From positions 62,001-126,000 of the forward strand of contig SAXG01000088.1 in the NCBI GenBank assembly GCA_012932865.1: a DNA stretch of 64,000 nucleotides, read 5' to 3'. Source of the DNA: Amylostereum areolatum. Taxonomy: Eukaryota > Basidiomycota > Agaricomycetes > Russulales > Stereaceae. Both the position numbers and the translations under genes were made by a program. Under the pieces are notes generated by a model. The model was not told the DNA's origin and did not search any database. It was given only the letters and a program-made list of their open reading frames with translations. This document shows, piece by piece, positions 54,236 to 64,000 of this stretch (within the stretch, counting starts at the first letter, position 1; every line of letters starts with the position of its first letter).

Positions 54236-57118
54236 TCAAACATCGGTCTCCCCCTCCTCCTCATCCTCATCCAACACGAGCTTTCTCTTCTTCCCGGGCA
54301 ACTCCTTGCCATCACCAAGGCCAACCCCAGCCTTCTTCCTCAACTGCTCGATATCCATATCACCCTCTTCCGCCCACTCCAGCACCAAATGCCTTCCAAG
54401 CAAGTGAGTATGTTTGAGGGCGTTGTATGCATTCTCAGCTTCGTGTCGAGAGACAAACTCCAAGAAAGCGAAACCGCGCGTCCGTTGGTCGAACCGTTTG
54501 GGTACACGCACTGACTTGAGTTGCCCATGAGCCCTGAACCATTCGCTATGAGCATCGGTGGGCAAACGAGAGGAGGCGAGAGAATACACACCCGAAGAGT
54601 TCCCGAACGTCCTTTCTTGTCGCCTCGAAAGGTAAGTTCTTGACCAACATCTTCGTTGTGCTGCTCTTTCCTGCACCTTTCGCCTTCTCGTCCTTTTCCT
54701 CCTCTGCCCCACGCCCAGCGAACTTGGCCGTCAACGCGTGACCGTCCAACACATAACCTTGAATGCCTTTGACCGCCTTCTTCGCCGCATCGGTTGTCTT
54801 GAACCCGACGAAACCGTACCCCATACTGAGACGCGCCGTCGGACGCTTCGGGTCCGGCTTCGTTTGCACGCGCGCAAAGGAGAATGAGGGTAGATGACGG
54901 AAGACTTGTACGAGTCGCTCTGTCGTCGTCGAGAAGGCAAGGTTCTTGATAAAGAGCGTCGTCCCTGCGGACACCGCTGGTTCTTCGCCATTCTCAGAGT
55001 CTTTGTCGTCAATTGTGACTGCGTTCGTCTTCGAGCCATCCATGGGAGTAGAATGGCCAGTGTCTGTCGACGGATCTTGGAACATCCCAAGGGGGCCCTT
55101 CTCGAGGTAAATGACTGAATTGCCCAGTCGTCGATAGGCGATGGCACGGAACGCAGCGCTTGCCTCGTCCGAATGAATGAACTCCACTACGGCCATAGTC
55201 CCTGCAGGCGGCACCAGCACACGGCTGAGCGTCCCATGGCCCTCAAACATCTCGCGTATTTGCTCGGCGGTCGTACCGTAGGGGATGTTCTTGACAAGGA
55301 TAGTAGTGTCTGATCGTCCGCGACCCGAAAACGAGGATAGGATGACGCCTTGGGATTCAAGGTATGTTTTGGTCTCTTGAATGACATGAGTCTCCGCAAG
55401 GGCTAGCTTGACAGCAGCGTTCGACGACTCAGGGTCAAGGATATCGGCTTTCGATACGTTCATCCGATCAGCGACGGAAGACAGAACGGCGTCGCTCTGT
55501 ATTGCCACTTTAGTTTTAGGAAGACATGAATATAGGGCACCACTCACGTTCATGTAGAGCATAGTCCAGTTGAACTCCTTCCCGGCGCCCGCCTTGCGTT
55601 TTGCGTTCCGATCCTCTTTCAAGGAACGCTTCTTGGCGTCCTCACCTTCAATGGAAAGGTTTCCCTTCCTGTCCACAGCACCCATTATGTGCAACAGACG
55701 GCCTTGAAACGAACGCCTGTCCAAGGACTCGTACGCAGAAAGCGCGGACTCCGGCTGAGCGAATTTGACGTATGCAAGGCCTTTCGGCTGTTTTGTTACG
55801 GGGTCCACGGGGAAGTAAATCTGGGGAGGAAGTCAGCGTTATTCAAATCACTTAGCGACAAGGAAGAAAAAAAGGTCAGAGTATACTATCAAATTTCCCA
55901 ATGCATAATCAACAATCCACGAATGGTCTGATGTCCCTATGCAAGCGTCTCATCCGGAAGCGAGGTCAGAGAGAAGAGCTCACCTTTGGAATGCAGAAGA
56001 ACAGAAGAAAAAGGCTCAGCCGAAGACATTCCATTCCTATACTGGAAACACGGGCATACCTGCGAAACAATGGTCAGCAATGAACGATATCAAATGGACG
56101 CAGGAGAAAGTGGATCAGAAAAAAAAACTATTTAGTTCCCGCATAAATCAACATACTCCTGAGAGTCTGCTGTCCCTATGCATGATATCATCTCGCTACC
56201 GTACAGCCAGTGCGACTTGCCGTACAAGGAAGGTTGAGCAGGTACTCACCTGAAGGATTTCGCCGTAAGGCCGGAAGAGTTCGCGCAGCTCGTCTTCGGT
56301 ACAAGAGAAGGCCAGGTTGCGAACGAAGAGTCGTGCAGTCTGGAGGATGGTCTCCCGATTAGGGTCGTTGTCGTCTTGCAACGGGGGTTCAATAGCAGTG
56401 TCCCCTTCCCCGTCGTTCCCATCTCCATTTTCATCGTCAGACTGAATGAAAGTCTTGCCAGCCTCCTCGACGCCTTGCTTCATTCGTCGTCGCATCCACT
56501 CCATGTCTGACAAACCCTCCGGTATCTGGCTGTCCTCGCCTTCTTCGCCCTGGTGGTCTGACACCGATTTGCCCCCATTTTTCGTGTTCATCGGCTGAGT
56601 TAACTCGTCGTTCGCCCATGCAGGGCCCGATCTCGCTTTGGGTTGCATGACCTCCATGAAGGCGTCGAGCTGGGCATCTTCGGGTTTGTTGAGCTCGTCA
56701 GCATCGGCGGACCCCTTCGAAAGCTTCTTAGTCTTCAGTATATTTGACGGACCAGGCTCCCTGTGTTCTGGGTCGATTCGTGGTCGTTTATTGGGTCGAG
56801 GAGCAGGGGCGTCCTTCGCACCCTACGACGTGGTCAGTATGCCTGCAAGCAGGTCAGCAACAGACAACTCACATCGACAACTTCAACCCTCACCCGTGTT
56901 GAGTCGATGAATGTTTTGTCAAACCATTGCTGCGCCTGCACGGCCTCTTCGCCGGTCTTATAACCAACGAACCCGAAACGCCGCGATGAGCCGTCTCTTT
57001 TGAGAGCGACTTTGATGTCGGTAATGGTCCCCACGGGTGCCTTCGCCTGAGAGAAGTGTTGCTGAAGGCGGTCTTGAGTGACATATGCAGGTAAGTTTTT
57101 GACGATGAGACGAGACAT
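54236..57118 (-). CDS. MRD1: Multiple RNA-binding domain protein 1 (pre-rRNA processing)
   Basis: Start ATG 57118 (MSRLIVKNLPAYVT), stop TGA at 54236. Five RRM domains: RRM1 at the N-terminus (GFVGYKTGEEAVQAQ), RRM2 (ARLFVRNLAFSCTEDEL; LAYVKFAQPESA), RRM3 (TTILVKNIPYGTTAEQI), RRM4 (TTLFIKNLAFSTTTERL) and RRM5 (KMLVKNLPFEATRKDV; GFAFLEFVSRHEAENA). An acidic and charged linker separates RRM1 and RRM2. The C-terminal tail is basic then acidic. Domain number and spacing fit yeast Mrd1 and related RBM19 proteins, which bind the 35S pre-rRNA in the nucleolus and are needed for 18S rRNA formation. Introns are short except one of 429 bp inside RRM2. Confidence 0.93.
55821..56249 (-). other. Unusually long MRD1 intron (429 bp) with an internal duplication
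   Basis: Splice sites GTGAGT (56249 side) and a CAG acceptor (55823-55821) join GEILQ to IYFPVDP without loss, so the region is intronic. Two related blocks of about 40 bp, at about 55901-55940 and 56142-56181, both run from ATAA(A)TCAACA to GTCCCTATGCA. Other introns in this region are mostly 50-60 bp. Function, if any, unknown. Confidence 0.7.
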
Positions 57119-57339
57119 CGTTGACGGGAGAAGGGGAAGAGGAGAGAGGAATTGTATGAAAAATTCCCAACGGAAATTCGGCGAGGCCCGGTGGCGTGGG
57201 AATATCCACGTGATCGCGTGTAGCGCGCTCTCGCGGCTCTTGTCATTGATCCTTTCACGAGTTTCAGTTTCTTCTTACATCTCATCCACAGTCACCACCC
57301 AAGTTCAATACGACTAGGTTCCGTCGTATTTCGTAGAAC
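57119..57339. promoter_or_regulatory. Bidirectional promoter of MRD1 and IRC20-like genes
   Basis: 221 bp separate the divergent start codons. No clear TATA box. The short distance implies overlapping promoters for two housekeeping genes. Confidence 0.55.
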
Positions 57340-60300
57340 ATGCGGTGCTCGCGTTCGAATCATACTTTCTACTCTCGGCGCAAGTCGTTCTATGACTATC
57401 ACTTCAATAGCACCCCTCGTCCTGCAGTCGGTTGGACAGGACTTGGTCACGCTCTCCGTGGTATAACGGAACGCATAGAAGCTGAAGAAGAGACGGTCAT
57501 CAGAGGGAAGCGCAAGGCTGCATCGCTGTTTCCGGAAACGACAAAAAGAAGGAAACCATCCGACAATGTCAATACCGTACCCAAGTATAATATTCAAGAC
57601 GAAGTTTCGGTGTTCCGCCATGAATACGAGCTGGAATACTCGAGAACTCCGCTGAAAGAAGGTCCAAGGGACGATACTTTGGAAGAATCTGCCGCTCAAC
57701 ATGACTTGCTTCGTCAGGAGAAGGAGTTCATGGAGATTCTTCACAAGTGTTATTGTACGCACGGCGAGTCCAAGACATCGTCCGTGGTACTCGATGTTGG
57801 CGAGGTTTCGATTGCCTATAATAAGCATGGTGCGCAACTTACAGACGCTTCAAATGGATACCTACTCTCCCTTCCTCCCGTCCAAGATGAAAACGGGGAC
57901 GGTCACCTTTTTGCGTGGATGGACGACTTGCCTGCGCACATCGCCCCTGGCATTGCCAAACTCACTGCTAGTCTCCGTTTGGTCATTCCGTCTCCTGTGG
58001 ATTGGGACGAAGCTTCGGAAAGGCTTCCTTTCCGTGCCTCGGTTCATGTTACACTCTCTTTCTTCACCCCTCGAATCTTTGAACCCATATCCCCTGACCT
58101 CAAGAGAGCAGCGGTAGTTGCGCAGGAGGCTAGAGACCATCTCCTTCAACTTGCCTTTCCCACGCCCAATCTTTCCCCGTCGCTCGAACCATCATTTCAT
58201 GGCAGGATTGACATCCCCTTCTTTTATGCCGCAGTTCATGGTGCCCCCGCTCCCGATTCCCAAATGTCACAAGAAGCAGCGCAGCCCGACGAACTTGTCC
58301 CAACCCTTCTCCCTTTCCAGCGCAGGAGTGTGATCTGGATGCTCTCCAAGGAGGGTAAATCTATATCGCAACACGGCAAGATCACAGACTCAGTCAAGGA
58401 TTCGACGTCCTTGCCGCCTTTGTGGGAACGCGTCACAGTTCAACGCTCATCCGGCGAACAAATTGATTGGTACTATCATCGTCTCACTGGCACGTTAACG
58501 CCCGAGTTTCCAGAGGACAAGTCTCATCCAGGTGGAATTCTCGCCGAAGAGCCCGGGTTGGGAAAGACCCTTGAATGCATCTCCCTCATTCTTCTCAATC
58601 CCGGCATCGAAAGGAATCCTAGCACCTCACGTTGGGACGTAGCAGCGAGGGTAGACGTAAAGCAAGTGAAGGTTCGGAGGATCGGCATTCCTTTATCCTA
58701 TATCTTTCTGAGTTGCTTCCCAGACAAGCCTTATCGTCACACCTTCGTCCCTTGCACAACAATGGATCGATGAGTTGGCTGCACACGCGCCCGTCCTCAA
58801 AGTTCTTGTTTATGATGGCTGGTCCAAACTTCCCGCCTTTGTCCGCACGACATCCAACACACCTCCAACGAAGCTGACCGGCAAGGCAAAGACCGGGAAC
58901 AACGCAGTCGCCGAAGAGTCGGAAACCGACTGGTGCTCCTACGTGAATAGGTTCGACGTATGCATCACCACGTATAACGTCCTTCAGCAAGACCTGAACG
59001 TTGCACGTCCGCCCCCTCGTAGACCCCGCCGGAAAACTGCGGATTACTCTCGTACTGAACGGCCGCGAAGCCCGCTTGTGATGTGCGAGTTCTTCCGGGT
59101 GATTATGGACGAGGTACGCTGGCTATGTGGTTAACTCTGCCACTTGTCTGACTCCATCTGCAGGTGCAAATGGTAGGCGGGGGGAAAACGTCGTAAGTTT
59201 GTTGCAACATCCCCAAGCTTTAACTAGGCGACAGACTTACCGTTACTTACTTACAGTGAGATGGTGTCCCTCATCCCACGCTACTCTTCTTTCGCTGTTT
59301 CGGGCACCCCTGCTCGCGCACATGTCGCCGATTTGTCTCACGTTTTGAAGTATGCTTGATAACTCTCACCCATGCGTTGCATTCTCACCCCCAAGCACTG
59401 GCAGGTTTCTTCGTGTTGATCCGCAAATTGTAGCACCTCGTAGCTGGTCACGTCTCCTTGAACCTGATATGGCCTCCAACTTTGTGGCGCTCTTTCAACA
59501 CTACACTGTCAGGTGCTTTGCTTCGCTAACCTTGTTTACAAAATACCTATTTTATTTCTAGGACTCTCAAGGCTTCGGTCAAGGATGAGCTAACTATTCC
59601 ACAACAAACTCGCTATCTCGTGCCCATAGAACTCGGTAGAGTTGAACGCCACGTAGGTCCGCAACAACACCCCTATATCGAGTTTCAATGACACGCTCTT
59701 AAGGTCTACGACCAAGCCCTCGAAAAATCTTTGCAGGAACTCGGTCTCGACGCACGTGGTGTAGCAGCGACGGAGAATTGGGAAATCGATACCGCACTCC
59801 TCCGAAGTTGTCTTCGCCGACTCCGGCAGATCTGCACGCATCCGCAGGTCGGCCAACTCAAAGTAGGTGAAAAGTTCGCCCACAAGCCGGGGCGATTGAA
59901 AACGATGGGGGAGGTACTGGATGTAAGAATTTTTCTGTTTTAGCGGGGCGATGATCTCATCACGTTCGTGATTATTTTTAGGGGATGAGTGATCAGAACT
60001 GGAGAAATCTCATGGAAGACCGCCGTACTAAGGTGCTATCATTTTTTTAATTTGCACTTCCTGGCGTAACCTCCCTTAATTCAGATCAATGAGCTTGCTC
60101 GCTGCGCCCAGCTGACCCAGCACGCCAAACACATTCAGGCTCGCCACCATAAATCCGCTGAAATCCTACTGCAGGCTGAGAAAGAAGCGAACCAACTCAT
60201 TGAGGATATCAAAACCGAACTCGCTCATCACAACGAAAAAGGTGAAGCGCTGAAGCGTGAAGTTGTCGCCCTTGGGGCTGCGCGGAAGCAGCATTCAACA

Positions 60301-63300
60301 GCAGATAATCTCAAGGCGAAAGGTAAAGGACGGGCTGCATCCCCTTCGACCGACAGCGAAGACAACGATTCTGAGGACGGGGATATCCCGGACACCCCAG
60401 CTGGAAAAGAGCACAAGCACAAAAAGCACGGGATGCAGTCACGACTGCGAGAGGCGGATCTTTCCCTCCATCGCGTCAAGTTCTTACAGGGAGATGTCTA
60501 CCATGTCCTTGGAGAAGGAAAAGCAGTTGAGGAGGCAAGGGCTTATGCTGCTGCGGAAGAGCTACGTCGTCAACTCTTGAAGCGTACGCTTTTCTCTTGC
60601 TTGGCCTACCCATCTGCCTGATCAGTGCACAGTCTCAGAGGAAGCAGCCACCTTCGCTATGGCTCAATTGGCTAAGGAAGCTATCAAGAATACGAGCAAG
60701 ACGTTCATATGTCTGGAGGATATGCTGATTAAGCTGCCCTACTGTCCACAGGGTGGCGCTCGCTCGGCTGAAAAGGTACGTTTTTTTACAACTCCCCTGT
60801 TATCGTACCAGTAAAAGTCTCCCTTAGATGGAGGAGGCGGATAGAATCATCGAAGAGGGCATCAACGCGCAATCTTCGTTGCTCTGGGCATGGCGCCCTC
60901 GCATATATGAACTCCTGACCCAGTCGCTTAGCGCAGGCGAGGGTGATGCCGATGGTCAAGAATATTCCCGCTCACTGGAGACTCAAGGCGAGGCCGAGGC
61001 CTATCTGAAAGCCTACTCTGCCCTGCTCGCCGACCGGCGGGAGATCATGATAGCAGAGCGGACGATGTTGGCCGCCCATGAAGATCAAGAGAAGAAGAAG
61101 CGGAAGACGATGGCAGCTGCAAAAGCGGCGGAGGCTTATGATGACGACGTTGAAATTCCGGAAGAAGATGTGGAGCTCCAACCCGAGCATGAGGTTTTGT
61201 ACAAGGAGCTCACCCTTGCTCGAAGGGAGATCATGAGCCGTGTCGAAGGGAGCGCCATCAAATCAGTCCTGGTTGACCTCACCGCCATTGTGGCAAAGAT
61301 ACCTGGGGATGACAATCCGGAGAAGGTCGTCGCCAAAGAGGGTATTGCGATGCTGCGCCAATTGATGACCGAGCAAGGTAAGCAGGACGAACTCAGCTCT
61401 GCATATGTCTTCGTGTGGCTGATAATAGCATCTCAGCGACTATCAACGATAAGATTGAGATGGACCTCAAACAATTCCGTCGCGCATTCAATGAGCGAAT
61501 CCAGTACTTATCCATGTCTTTGTGGTTTCCAGTGTGTTTCTCATGTGCTCTCTCCAGGTATTTCCGACAGCTTCAAGAGATTTCCGACTCTGTCGTCGAA
61601 GTAGAATGGGATGGATCCGCTGCCAGTGCCATCGAGGAGAGCAGAACCCTGCAGGGAGAGCTGGACGGTAAGATCAACACGGGTCGAGCTAGACAGCGCT
61701 ATGTATGCATGCTCCCGCTCCCATCTAACCTTGTCGAGTGACACTTTGTTGTAGCTCGATAACCTGGCCCAGAGCCACGAGCAGGGTCAAGACGAGGACG
61801 AAGATGGGTGCATCTTATGCAAATGCGAGTTCAATCGCGGTTACATCACACAGTGGTAGGCACCCCTTCCCCGCCAGGTACTACAGCGCATGTACTGATA
61901 CATGCTCTCGACCCAGTGCACATGTTTTCTGCGAGGTATGCATTTGAGGGTTCTTCGTTCGCCGTCCGATGGCTCAAGTTGTTCTGATTATCAGGATTGT
62001 ATGAAGTCATGGCTGAATCGGCATAGCAAGGCCTGTCCTGTCTGCAGGTGCGTGCATGCCAATTATTGTCCATGAGCGTGCCTTCATCCGCGATCGCAGA
62101 GTGCCAATCAACGTGGACCACCTGCAACGTTTCACTGTCCAGGCCAAAGACAAGGAAGGGACGAAGCCAGCACTTGTGCCGCCGAAGTACAATCACGACA
62201 CTGTCCCGAAGTCTCGCCGGCAGATCGAGTACAATGTTATTCCGTCGTCCCTCTTCGAAGAGATAGCATCAATGGAGGCGCGCGGAAGCTATGGTAGCAA
62301 AATCCAAACTCTCGTGGCGCACCTGCTTTACCTCCAAATCGTGGAACCTGGCGCAAAGAGTATTGTGTTCTCAGCCTTCGCCGACTCCCTCCATAGTGCG
62401 TAATTCCGGTTTCATCTCGATCGATAAAGGCGATAACACAGCGCTCGTCCGTGCAGTTGTCGAGCACGCGTTGCGCCTGAATGGTAAGCTTGACGTCTGG
62501 CCTCGCACCGCACCGCTCTCATGCATGGACATCGTCAGGCGTGCCATGTTTGCGCATCGATTCCACCAAAGGCAAGCAGCACGCGACGAAGCGGTTCCGC
62601 ACCGATCCTGAGATACTGGTGCTTTTATTGCACGGGTGCGTATAGGCCCAAGCCTCATCCGCGTTATCGCACGCATCTGACCTCCTCTGTTTACTTATCA
62701 TCCTACAGCGAGCGGGAGAATGCCGGACTCAATGTGACGTGCGCCTCGAGGGTGTTCCTGCTCGAAAGCGTCGTTCACCATTCGTTCGAGATTCAAGGTT
62801 GGGCTCCGATTCCCTCGATCACGGCGCAGAGAGCTGACCATCCCCTCGGATATGACGCACAGCTATCGCCCGCATAGACCGAATGGGCCAAAGCAGGCCT
62901 ACCGAAGGTACGGATACGAACCATTACACCTTCGCAAACCTTGTCCTGACCACACTCGATTAACCTTCTTCCCCCAGTGTTCTGCTATTACGCCGAAGGT
63001 GCGCCTCCGTCATTATCAGTAGTAGGGTCATGTCGGCGTCGAGACGTCCCGCTGACGCGTCACCACCTCCCACGCCAATCATAGATACCGTCGAGAAGAA
63101 CATTTTGGACCTCGCCGCGCGGCAGGGCCTGTCGTTGTACACGACCGAAAGCGCAAAGGGCACGCTCGACGTCGCGCCGCTCGCGCCCGACTCGGACAAG
63201 AACCTCGTGGACGCCCCCACGAAGAAAAAGCTCCAGAAGGGGGACTTCATCTTCAAGTGCGTAGCCCGTCCTCCGTCCCCTAATTTCCATTTCATCTCGC

Positions 63301-63566
63301 TGTTGCGTGTGGATGTGTGGACGGTGCGCTGACGCTAGTGGCGCGACCCCGTGCGTGCGTGCGTGCGTGCGTGCAGGCTGGACGATATGATGTCAATCCT
63401 CTTTCCCCATCTCGTCGAAGACGTCGAGTATCTCCTCCCCCCGTCCGAAGCCGGCGAGGACGAAGACGCGCTCATGCGCGATGTCGATGACCCGCAACCG
63501 GGGCCGTCTCGCATCCACGCCCCCGCCTACGTCAACGCCGTCGCCGGGCCCTCCAGACTTGGTTAA
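57340..63566 (+). CDS. IRC20: SNF2-type helicase with internal RING finger (IRC20/SHPRH-like E3 ligase)
   Basis: Start ATG 57340 (MRCSRSNHTFYSRRK), stop TAA 63564-63566, many short introns, roughly 1,600 residues. Helicase first half: LLPFQRRSVIWML, Walker A GGILAEEPGLGKTLE (the usual Asp of motif I is Glu), TSLIVTPSSLAQQW, Walker B FFRVIMDEVQMVGG, VSLIPRYSSFAVSGTPA. A long charged coiled-coil insertion follows (about 59700-61700). Then a C3HC4 RING: CILCKCEF, CAHVFCEDC, CPVCR. Helicase second half: AKSIVFSAFADSLH, ENAGLNVTCASRVFLLE, AIARIDRMGQ. A RING inside the helicase core is diagnostic of the SHPRH/Irc20 group, nuclear proteins of DNA-damage tolerance and recombination control. No disablement seen. 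Confidence 0.9.
63351..63374 (+). repeat. (GTGC)6 microsatellite in the last intron of the IRC20-like gene
   Basis: Six perfect GTGC units end four bases before the coding CTGGACGATATG; the acceptor is the CAG that follows the repeat. Length change here would alter the intron only. Confidence 0.85.
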
Positions 63567-64000
63567 CTTCAACCTTCAACTTTGTTCCACGGTCCATACT
63601 ATACTTGTAGTACCATGGCCCGGTGTCCCGAGGTCCACATATGTACACTCCCACTTCTACACATACATACCATAGATCGGCCTACCCACAATCTCCCGTC
63701 CCGCGATCATTCGTAGCCCTTCCGTCGTCCCGCTGGCCTCCGCGTCACCAACCTTGATTAGCGTCGTAGATCCTCCATCTCCCCGCCAACCCCTCGTTCC
63801 CTCTTGCCTCAATGCCGAGTAGTGCAGTTGATTATTCGATATCCAACATGCGAACCTTATTCTCCCCGGACGTCCCCGCAACGTCACCCTAGCGTGAGAA
63901 TGCACGAAATTCCATTGGTCGAGCCGTATGTTGAGACCGAGAAGACGAGACCGAGAAGGGGAGGTAGAGAGAGCAGGCCGTAATGCAAACAGAAGCCGAT
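63567..64000. other. 3' flank of the IRC20-like gene
   Basis: No gene recognised. A minus-strand open frame at 63657-63905 has no motif support. Probably 3' UTR and intergenic sequence. Confidence 0.45.

Noticed and set aside
55901..56240. snoRNA in the long MRD1 intron
   Set aside because: Some TGATG- and CTGA-like words occur, but no properly spaced box C/D pair with a closing stem could be drawn.
59700..61700. Possible separate gene in the charged coiled-coil stretch of the helicase gene
   Set aside because: Frames and splice sites connect it on both sides to the helicase halves, and SHPRH/Irc20 proteins normally have such a long insertion before the RING.
63657..63905. Minus-strand open frame of 82 codons at the right edge
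   Set aside because: Overlaps the 3' flank of the helicase gene; no motif and no start context of note.
1..64000. CRISPR arrays, rRNA genes, tRNA genes, bacterial-type operons
   Set aside because: None seen. Splice-rich genes and families point to a fungal nuclear genome.

Overview
The window looks like a basidiomycete (Agaricomycete) chromosome segment. Genes are dense and split by many introns of about 50-60 bp. The families present are ones I associate with mushroom-forming fungi: a FunK1-type fungal protein kinase, Plavaka/KDZ DNA transposons, DUF6532-like and DUF6534-like proteins, an adenylate-forming reductase, P450s and a GMC oxidoreductase. Functional calls are by reading, without database searches.

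Layout. 1-5.2 kb: the 3' end of an acidic protein gene, two fold-back hairpins and a probable decayed DUF6534-type membrane-protein gene. 5.2-14.1 kb: a frameshifted P450, an intact SAM methyltransferase, a P450 5' relic and an intact GMC oxidoreductase. 14.8-31.4 kb: one minus-strand FunK1 kinase gene cut into three colinear pieces by two apparently identical 6,927-bp Plavaka/KDZ transposons in opposite orientation, giving a giant inverted repeat (x pairs with 46154-x). 32.4-43.5 kb: an NRPS-like adenylate-forming reductase on the minus strand. Near the end of its reductase domain it is interrupted by a third, diverged Plavaka element of 6,803 bp flanked by a 7-bp duplication. 44.3-52 kb: a DUF6534-like membrane protein (3' end unclear), an MFS monocarboxylate-type transporter and an intact P450. 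52.2-64 kb: conserved housekeeping genes: a small membrane protein, prefoldin subunit 3, MRD1 and an IRC20/SHPRH-type helicase-RING protein.

How it fits together. The two P450s, methyltransferase, GMC oxidoreductase, adenylate-forming reductase and transporter look like a secondary-metabolite cluster. It has been damaged by decay of one P450 and by the insertion in the reductase gene. All three transposons share one unusual layout: a Plavaka transposase of about 1,050 residues and a divergently transcribed multi-exon gene whose product ends in a DUF6532-like domain. This layout persists between clearly diverged copies, so the second gene is a candidate partner in transposition. This two-gene element, and the doubly interrupted kinase, are the main points of interest.
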